A DNA stretch of 64,000 nucleotides, from positions 354,501 through 418,500 of the forward strand of contig JAKOGI010000540.1 of NCBI GenBank assembly GCA_029747015.1, in the 5' to 3' direction. Source of the DNA: Carnegiea gigantea. Taxonomy: Eukaryota > Streptophyta > Magnoliopsida > Caryophyllales > Cactaceae. This document shows positions 57,610-64,000 of this stretch, piece by piece. The translations under genes and the position numbers were made by a program. The notes beneath the pieces were generated by a model. The model was not told the origin of the DNA and made no database searches. It worked only from the letters and a program-made list of their open reading frames with translations. Within the stretch, counting starts at the first letter, position 1. Every line of letters starts with the position of its first letter.

Positions 57610-60600
57610 TTTGTTTTGCAGGCTGAAGTGAGAGAGAACAACCTTACGAACAACCCCACTAACACCCTTGGAAACAGGCAGTTGTGGTTTGTTGATAGTG
57701 GGTCTTCACGGCACATGACTGGTGAAAGATCAAACTTTCTCTCACTTACAGCTCTGAATGGTGGGAGTGTAGCATTTGGAAACGGCAAGTCTGGGACAAT
57801 TGTCGGTATAGGTAATATTGGTAAAACTCTCTCCCACTCAATTGATAATGTGCACTTAGTTGATGGGTTAAAGCACAATTTGCTAAGTGTGTCCCAACTG
57901 TGTGACAAGAACAACCTAGTACTGTTTTCAAAAACATGTTGCTTGGTTGTGAATGACGACACAGGAGATGTTGTGTTGAGGGGGAAGCGATGTCAAAATG
58001 TTTATAAAGTTTGTATTTCCACTCTTCCCCAAAATAATCTGACTTGTTTAAATGCATTAAATGATGATATAATGCTATGGCACAAGAGACTAAGTCATGC
58101 AAGCTTATCCTTGTTAAGCAAACTTGTTTCAAAAGACCTAGTTATTGGACTACCTTCCATCAAATTTAATGATGACAAGGTATGTGAAGCTTGTGCAAAA
58201 GGCAAACAAGTCAGATCTTCTTTTAAATCGAAAAAATGTGTAAGCACTACTCGACCTCTAGAATTATTACACATTGATTTGTGTGGTCCCATGAGGGTAA
58301 CCAGTAGAGGTGGAAAAAAGTATGTGCTTGTTGTAGTGGATGATTACTCTCGATTTACTTCGACCTTGTTTTTGGCATCCAAAGATGAAACCTTTGAGAA
58401 TTTTATTGTCTTTCTCAAAAAGGTTGAAAAGAGAGTAGGACACTCTTTAATTAGCTTGAGATCTGATCATGGAACTGAATTTGAAAATGCAAGTTTTATT
58501 AACTATTGTAATGAACATGGTGTTGATCATAACTTCTCAGCCCCAAGAACACCCCAACAAAATGGGGTGGTTGAGCGCAAAAATCGAACCCTGGAAGACA
58601 TGACCAGAACAATGCTTATAGCTAGTGGTCTTCCTAGGTATTTCTGGGCAGAAGCATTGAACACCTCATGTTACATTATAAATAGATGCATGATCAGACC
58701 CATTTTGAGCAAAACTCCTTATGAACTTTTCAAGGGCAGAAAACCCAATATTACGCACCTAAGGACATTTGGTTGTAGGTGTTTTGTGCATAATAATGGG
58801 AAGGATGCCTTAGGAAAGTTTGACCCTAGGAGTGATGAGGCAATATTCCTTGGCTATTCTTCTCACAGCAAGGCATACAAAGTCTTTAACAAAAGAACCT
58901 TGTGTGTTGAGGAAAGTGTGCATGTGCTTTTTAATGAATCTAACGTGTTGAGTGAGAATGATGCACAAGAAGATGAACTTGAATTAGGTCTTGTTCGAAA
59001 AGAAGTGTTGCTCCAAGATAAACGAGGTAAGAACACCATGGAGAAAACAACTCCTGAAGGTGTTCCTCAGAACAGCAGGCAAGGTGAACACCAAACAGGG
59101 GAAAACACCGCTGAACCCTGTTCGGAACCGTGTTCTTCAGGAATAGACTTACAAACATGTGCAGAAACAGGCTCGGGAGATGATCGTAAGCATTATGTTA
59201 CGACTAGAGTAGAGCATGGGTCTGTGGATCCTCTTACTCCACGACCATGGAAGCACCATAGTTCGCACCCTCTTGATCAAATCTTGTCAGATATTAATAC
59301 TGGAGTGCAAACTAGATCTAAACTAAAGAATTTTTGTGCTTTCTATGCTTTTCTTTCTAACATTGAGCCAAAAAGTGTGAATGAAGCTCTTGCAGATTCA
59401 GATTGGATCACGGCTATGCAAGAAGAGCTTCATCAATTTGAGAGAAACAAAGTATGGCACCTTGTACCTAAACCTGCAGAGAGAACAATCATTAGAACCA
59501 AGTGGGTGTTCCGAAACAAACTGGATGAGTCAGGAACAGTCACTAGGAACAAGGCACGGCTGGTTGTACAAGGATACAATCAAGAAGAAGGGATCGACTA
59601 TGAAGAAACCTTTGCACCAGTTGCTAGAATTGAGGCTATTCGAATCTTAATAGCCTTTGCAGCTCATATGAAAATCAAGCTATATCAAATGGATGTTAAA
59701 AGTGCATTCCTAAACGGATACCTTAAAGAAGAGGTGTATGTCAAACAACCCCCTGGTTTTGAAAATGGTGATTTTCCAAATCATGTTTTTAAACTTGACA
59801 AGGCACTTTATGGTTTAAAACAAGCTCCAAGAGCTTGGTATGAACGGTTGTCAAGTTTTTTACTTGAAAATGATTTTAGAAGAGGCAAGGTAGACAATAC
59901 CTTGTTTCTAAAATCTAAGGGGGAACATTTTTTGATTGTCCAAATATATGTTGATGACATTATATTTGGTGCAACTCATCATGATTTATGCAATGAATTT
60001 TCAAATATGATGAGGAGTGAGTTTGAGATGAGTATGATGGGTGAGCTTAATTTTTTCTTAGGCTTACAAATCAAGCAAACTCCAAACGGCACCATGATCC
60101 ATCAGCAAAAGTATATCAAGGAGTTACTTAAGCGTTTTGGGACGAAGTCAGCCAAACCCATAGACACTCCTATTTCTCCTTCAACCAAGTTGGTTATGGA
60201 TGATGGGAGTCCCTCAGTTGAGGAGAAACTCTATAGGGGTATGATTGGGTCACTCTTATACCTAACCGCTAGTAGACCTGATATTGTTTTTAGTGTTGGT
60301 TTATGTGCCCGTTTTCAGTCTAACCCTAAGGAAACTCATCTTAAGGCTGTTAAACGGATACTAAGGTATTTGAAACATACACCCAATTTAGCTTTATGGT
60401 ATCCTAAAGGTTGCAATTTTGATCTTGTTGGATATGCTGACGCTGACTATGCTGGATTCCTAGTTGATAGAAAGAGTACCTCAGGTATGGCTCACTTTCT
60501 TGGACCTTGTTTGGTATCTTGGGCTACCAAGAAGCAACATTCAGTTGCCATGTCCACAGCAGAAGCTGAATATGTTGCAGCAGCTTCATGTTGTGCTTAA

Positions 60601-60891
60601 CTGTTGTGGATAAGGCAACAGCTTAAGGACTTTTGTGTTGACATTGGATGCATTCCTATTTTTTGTGATAACACAAGTGCAATTAACATTGCCAAAAATC
60701 CATGTAAACATAAAAGAACAAAGCATATTGACATTCGACATCATTTCTTGAGAGATAATGTTGAAAAGGGTTAAATCTCTATGAATTTTTGCTCAACGGA
60801 AAATCAAATTGCTGATATATTTACTAAGGCACTCGCTAGAGATCATCTTGAAAGAAATCGACTGGAACTAGGGTTGGTGAGAACACCCTGA
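57610..60891 (+). pseudogene. SIRE pol: protease, integrase, RT, RNase H
   Basis: Counting from 57616: protease [11 protein letters not shown] (D27-S28-G29); GAG-pre-integrase [10 protein letters not shown] and CEACAKGKQ; integrase D221 (HIDLCGP), D284 (RSDHGTEF) and E320 ([10 protein letters not shown]), spacing 62 and 35; [44 protein letters not shown] and YVDDIIFG (D780-D781); RNase H D942/D944 and STAEAEY (E983, E985). All catalytic residues are present. A TAA at 60598 (where Gln is usual) and another at 60772 cut off the end of RNase H; the frame ends at 60889-60891. A variable linker with GTTC/GAAC motifs lies at 58980-59200. Confidence 0.93.
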
Positions 60892-61229
60892 GATACCTGT
60901 TTCCAGAACATGAACTGGGTTTGGTAAGATCAACCTTTACACCCTGTTCTCTCCCCCTGTTTGCAAATTTTATTAATAACGGATGTGATTGCATACACCC
61001 GAATTGCGTGCATTTTTTTTTTTTGTCTCTTATCTACTTAGTACAGCATAAGGGGATGTACTGGAGCCGTCTTAATCCATTCAGTCGAATCAGATCAGAC
61101 GGCAAAGAACAGGCATAATACAGAGAACAGGTATGCCCCTTGGTTGCTCGGTGTGTTTTCTTTCCTTCCCAAGGCACAAGATGTTAATGCTCCTACCCGT
61201 TGCAAATCAAGAAATGTTCTCAGAGATTC

Positions 61230-61262
61230 GGCTGCTCTCTCTCTCTCTCTCTCTCTCTCTTT
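61230..61262 (+). repeat. (CT)n microsatellite upstream of envelope-position ORF
   Basis: About 14 CT units ending TTTATATGCC, a TATA-like sequence. It lies about 100 bases before the ATG at 61361. Confidence 0.9.
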
Positions 61263-61360
61263 ATATGCCCTGCTCTCAGTACTATCGTTCATCTCGCCCT
61301 CAAGCAAAAACCGAACATCCTGCAAACACCTTAAACCCTAATCTCTCTCTTCTAGCAACA

Positions 61361-63229
61361 ATGGCTTCCAACAACTCTTCTCAATCAAAAGCCCTCGTTC
61401 TTGCAGCCTCAATCCCTGCTCCCCCTCGCCCAATTCTTTACAAGCCTTTCAAGTTCCTGAATCGCTTGTCCCTAAAATCAGTGGGAATGGAGATGGATGA
61501 CATTCCCTTTGAATGTGGAAGGGAATTGGTGTTCCTCGTAGGGGCAATTGCTTGTCCCATTTTAGTTGAGTCAGAGGGAACAAAGTCGGGGTCTCAAGAA
61601 CAATTCTTGGAGACCCCTGAAGGGTTTAATTTTGAGCCCTGTTCTTCTGGGTTGTTCTCTGACACCGCGACAGAAACAGGGGCTGCCTCTGTCGAAGGTG
61701 TGTTTGTGGAGGATCTGCATGTCGACTTCCAAGGGAAGTCGAATGAGTCGTCAGAGGAGAGTCTAGAGAAGAATTCTCTCCCTGAGGCTGAAATCTCCAC
61801 TCCAGACTTTCAAATTGGAGAGAAAAGGAAAAGGGTGAAAATCGTGGCTAGGCGTAGCAGAACGCCAAGAACAAGGCCACAACCAAGGTCTCAACCCTCT
61901 CAAACTCCCTCTTCTCCTCAATCCTCTAAGCCCTCTCGAAAATCTGCAAGGCTAGCGTTTCAATCCTCTCATCGTCCCTCCAAACCCTCTGCTCCTATCA
62001 TCGAGGAGATTTCTTCTTCTTCTAAAGGGTTCTCGAGTTCTGACTCTGAGAACACCACCTTCAAACAAGGGACACCGGTGTTTTCCGAGTCCTCTGAAGA
62101 ACAAACTCCTCCAAAACCAACCAATAAACCTGCTGTGAAGCCTTCTCCTGCCAAAACACCCCTCAAGCGAAAGCCCAGAACAGCCCCCCTACCAGAAACT
62201 ACCACCTCTGTTCCTGTCCTTAAACGCCCAAAGCAGTTCACTCCCTCTCCTATGTCTGACAAACATGCGCAGTTGCTGAAGCGCAATGTCGTCAGGGGGA
62301 AGGTAGTGAATGTAAGCTTTTTCGAGGAACAGGGTCTGGGGGTGTTCTTGAACAAGCTTCGAGCCCAAGGCTGGCTTGAGTTGTTTGCAAACACCCAGCA
62401 AGGGTGTTCTGTGCCTGAGTTGGCTGAGTTCTATGCCAACTACTCTGTCACAAATAGGGTGGTGACAAGTGCTGTCAATGAGTGCTATTTCTCCTTTGAT
62501 GCAGCCACCCTTGGTGACATTCTGGGCATCCATTCTCGTGGATTTGCTGTGTATGTGAGGGAAGACAAAACTGCCCTGGAAACAGCCAGGCTCTTAGAGG
62601 TGTCCAAACGCCTTAGTCAAAAACAGGGCCTGAGAACACCCCTCTCGGTTAAGAAGGGTGAAATGACCTCCCTGCACCAACTACTGTTTATGTTCACCAT
62701 CAAGAACATAATACCGCGAGGTCAAGGGCGAAACTCAGCAGATGCCTTCGATCAATGTCTGGTGGACCTACTGGATCGGGAGGAACCAGTAAACCTCCCT
62801 ACAATCATGATTCGCCACATAGAGCGAATTGCGAACACCACCCGGGCACATGATCTTGGCTATGGGTTTCTGTTGACAAGGGTGCTTGAGCACTTTGGGA
62901 TAGTGCTCACACGAAGAGTGGCGGCCCAAATCATTGATGAGATTGGGATTGACACTCTGCTAGGGTGTGGCTATGAGGTTGGCGAAGGGTCAGTCTCCAA
63001 ACAGGGTCGTCGACCACCTCGACCACCTGTTTCTGGGCAATCTTCCGTCAAGGTTGAGGCTGTTCTTAAGAACAATGCTCGCCTCAAGGATAAGCTCTCA
63101 GCTGTCAAGGCTGCTCTTGCTGAGGAACGAGCTCTCTCGGCCAAACGCCATGAAGATTTGCTTGCACTTCTCTCCACTCTTGCCCCTAGCATCCCTCCTC
63201 TGCAAACGAAACCACCCCCTGCTCCCTGA
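61361..63229 (+). CDS. SIRE envelope-position ORF (622 aa)
   Basis: The start is taken at 61361 because AACAATGGC is an ideal plant start context and the upstream codons come from the CT repeat. The first 300 residues are Ser/Pro-rich with a basic block (GEKRKRVKIVARRSRTPRTR) that could be a nuclear signal. Residues about 320-560 are folded-looking: FFEEQGLGVFLNKLRAQGW, ELAEFYANYSV, CYFSFDAATLGDILGI. These resemble the 'putative plant transposon protein' domain found in many plant elements (the EFYAN motif). A short coiled coil closes the protein. No signal peptide or clear membrane segment is seen, so an envelope function is not supported. It is the only long uninterrupted frame in the element. 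Confidence 0.75.
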   Translation: MASNNSSQSKALVLAASIPAPPRPILYKPFKFLNRLSLKSVGMEMDDIPFECGRELVFLVGAIACPILVESEGTKSGSQEQFLETPEGFNFEPCSSGLFSDTATETGAASVEGVFVEDLHVDFQGKSNESSEESLEKNSLPEAEISTPDFQIGEKRKRVKIVARRSRTPRTRPQPRSQPSQTPSSPQSSKPSRKSARLAFQSSHRPSKPSAPIIEEISSSSKGFSSSDSENTTFKQGTPVFSESSEEQTPPKPTNKPAVKPSPAKTPLKRKPRTAPLPETTTSVPVLKRPKQFTPSPMSDKHAQLLKRNVVRGKVVNVSFFEEQGLGVFLNKLRAQGWLELFANTQQGCSVPELAEFYANYSVTNRVVTSAVNECYFSFDAATLGDILGIHSRGFAVYVREDKTALETARLLEVSKRLSQKQGLRTPLSVKKGEMTSLHQLLFMFTIKNIIPRGQGRNSADAFDQCLVDLLDREEPVNLPTIMIRHIERIANTTRAHDLGYGFLLTRVLEHFGIVLTRRVAAQIIDEIGIDTLLGCGYEVGEGSVSKQGRRPPRPPVSGQSSVKVEAVLKNNARLKDKLSAVKAALAEERALSAKRHEDLLALLSTLAPSIPPLQTKPPPAP

Positions 63230-63375
63230 TTCTCTAGGTTGTTCTCTTGTTTCCTCTCATCTCAGTTTTTTGGCATTGTAATGTTTTTAATGCAATATCC
63301 CTTTATTAATGCTACTTGCACCTTATGCTCTATATTGCTTTTCTTGCATTACTCCTGTTGCTTATGCTTTTTAAT

Positions 63376-63395
63376 GATGCCAAAAGGGGGAATAA
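63376..63395 (+). other. SIRE internal polypurine tract
   Basis: GATGCCAAAAGGGGGAATAA lies about 160 bases before the 3' LTR. Internal purine tracts of this form are typical of Sireviruses. Confidence 0.65.
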
Positions 63396-63409
63396 GACCA
63401 TATGGACAT

Positions 63410-63463
63410 ATATGACCTAGCACCTAGAGGATCCCAGATATGACCTAGCACCTAGAGGATCCC
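63410..63463 (+). repeat. 28-bp tandem duplication before SIRE 3' LTR
   Basis: ATATGACCTAGCACCTAGAG is repeated at 63410 and 63438 with identical sequence and the spacer 'gatcccag'. Confidence 0.9.
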
Positions 63464-63543
63464 TATCAACAAATCCCTATCAGCATTAAACGCTGTTAAG
63501 CGCGTTTAAATTTTGTCAATATGGTCACTTGGTTTGTCATCAT

Positions 63544-63558
63544 CAAAAAGGGAGAATT
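63544..63558 (+). other. SIRE polypurine tract
   Basis: AAAAAGGGAGAATT lies directly before the LTR start TGTTGATT. Confidence 0.85.
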
Positions 63559-64000
63559 TGTTGATTATATTTAGTTTTGATGATAACAAATCCAAGTGTA
63601 AAAATTTGCCCAAGTAATGTTGCTCCGAACACGATCTCCAAACAGGCCTAACTGGTGTTTGTGATCTTTATTGTATTAACTGGTTTGCTACATGTGAGAA
63701 CAAGTCTTCTAGACAGGTTTTACTTGGTGATTCCATATTAAGTCAAGAACACCATCTCGACAGTTGATTGTAAAGCGTGTTCCTGAACTCTAGCAATGCA
63801 AAGAACAACCCCAGCAAACAAGGTGGCCTTGGTGTTCACAGCAGCTCTACAAATCTCGGACAAGATGACTGGTTTAAAACAAGAAGTCTTGGGTATATAG
63901 GTTTTATTTAATTAGACTCTTGTTAATATGCCAATATTGAAAACATCATTTTAAACACCTCTTGAATCGGTATTTGCGCTAAAGTACTTCAGAACACCAG
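63559..64000 (+). repeat. SIRE 3' LTR, first 442 bases
   Basis: Matches 54246-54687 at 438 of 442 positions; cut by the window end. Confidence 0.95.

Larger units (their letters stand above)
54246..64000 (+). mobile_element. SIRE (Sirevirus-type) copia retrotransposon with envelope-position ORF
   Basis: 5' LTR 54246-55820, primer-binding site, gag, pol, an extra long ORF after pol, purine tracts, and 3' LTR from 63559, which runs off the window. Over 442 bases (54246-54687 against 63559-64000) the LTRs differ at 4 positions without gaps, so this is the youngest insertion here. The left flank is ctaac (54241-54245). Large size, long gag with two zinc knuckles and coiled coil, and an ORF in the envelope position place it in the SIRE lineage. 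Gag and pol carry several breaks; the extra ORF is intact. Confidence 0.92.

Noticed and set aside
61133..61360. Upstream extension of the envelope-position ORF (76 more codons)
   Set aside because: It runs through the CT microsatellite and a poor start context; the ATG at 61361 has an ideal plant context.

Overview
This window looks like gene-poor, repeat-dense nuclear DNA of a flowering plant. It is AT-rich, and nearly everything recognisable is a plant LTR retrotransposon (Ty1/copia and Ty3/gypsy) or a hAT DNA transposon. Two captured fragments resemble plant CHR5/CHD1 and plant bHLH genes. No intact host gene, rRNA, tRNA or CRISPR array was seen. The species cannot be fixed from the sequence; a eudicot is the best guess.

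Region 1 (1-29394) is one minus-strand copia element (Copia-1; its 3' end lies left of the window) torn into three pieces. A hAT element (218-2652) split its reverse transcriptase, and a solo LTR (265-1537) later landed in that hAT. A gag-protease-only Athila-like element (Gypsy-A, 4453-27252) split the integrase, leaving the duplication gcctc. A minus-strand Tat-lineage gypsy element (11174-25961) then inserted into Gypsy-A's 3' LTR. A small TRIM element (18307-18955) inserted into the Tat pol. Target-site duplications and resumption of the host reading frames support this order.

The Tat element is the richest part. Its gag-pro-RT-RNaseH-aRNH-INT frame is broken only by in-frame stops and the TRIM. 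Between integrase and 3' LTR it carries a frame-shifted piece of a CHD1/CHR5-like chromatin remodeller gene, four 137-bp tandem repeats with dyad symmetry, and an oppositely transcribed, intron-containing plant-mobile-domain plus coiled-coil gene whose start codon abuts the repeats.

Region 2 (29395-35792) is AT-rich and mostly unrecognised, with one tentative 3.6-kb LTR. Region 3 (35793-47225) is a decayed plus-strand gypsy element (Gypsy-B) with ~1.9-kb LTRs and only a gag relic inside. Its left LTR holds a hAT carrying a bHLH gene fragment, its interior a 585-bp hAT MITE with a perfect duplication, and its 3' end a run of different minisatellites.

Region 4 (47229-54245) is a minus-strand gag-only LTR element of the same family as the solo LTR at 265-1537. 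Its right LTR is interrupted by a hAT with transposase remains. Region 5 (54246-64000) is a young Sirevirus-type (SIRE) copia element. Its LTRs differ at 4 of 442 comparable positions. It has broken gag and pol but an intact 622-codon envelope-position ORF, and the window ends inside its 3' LTR.
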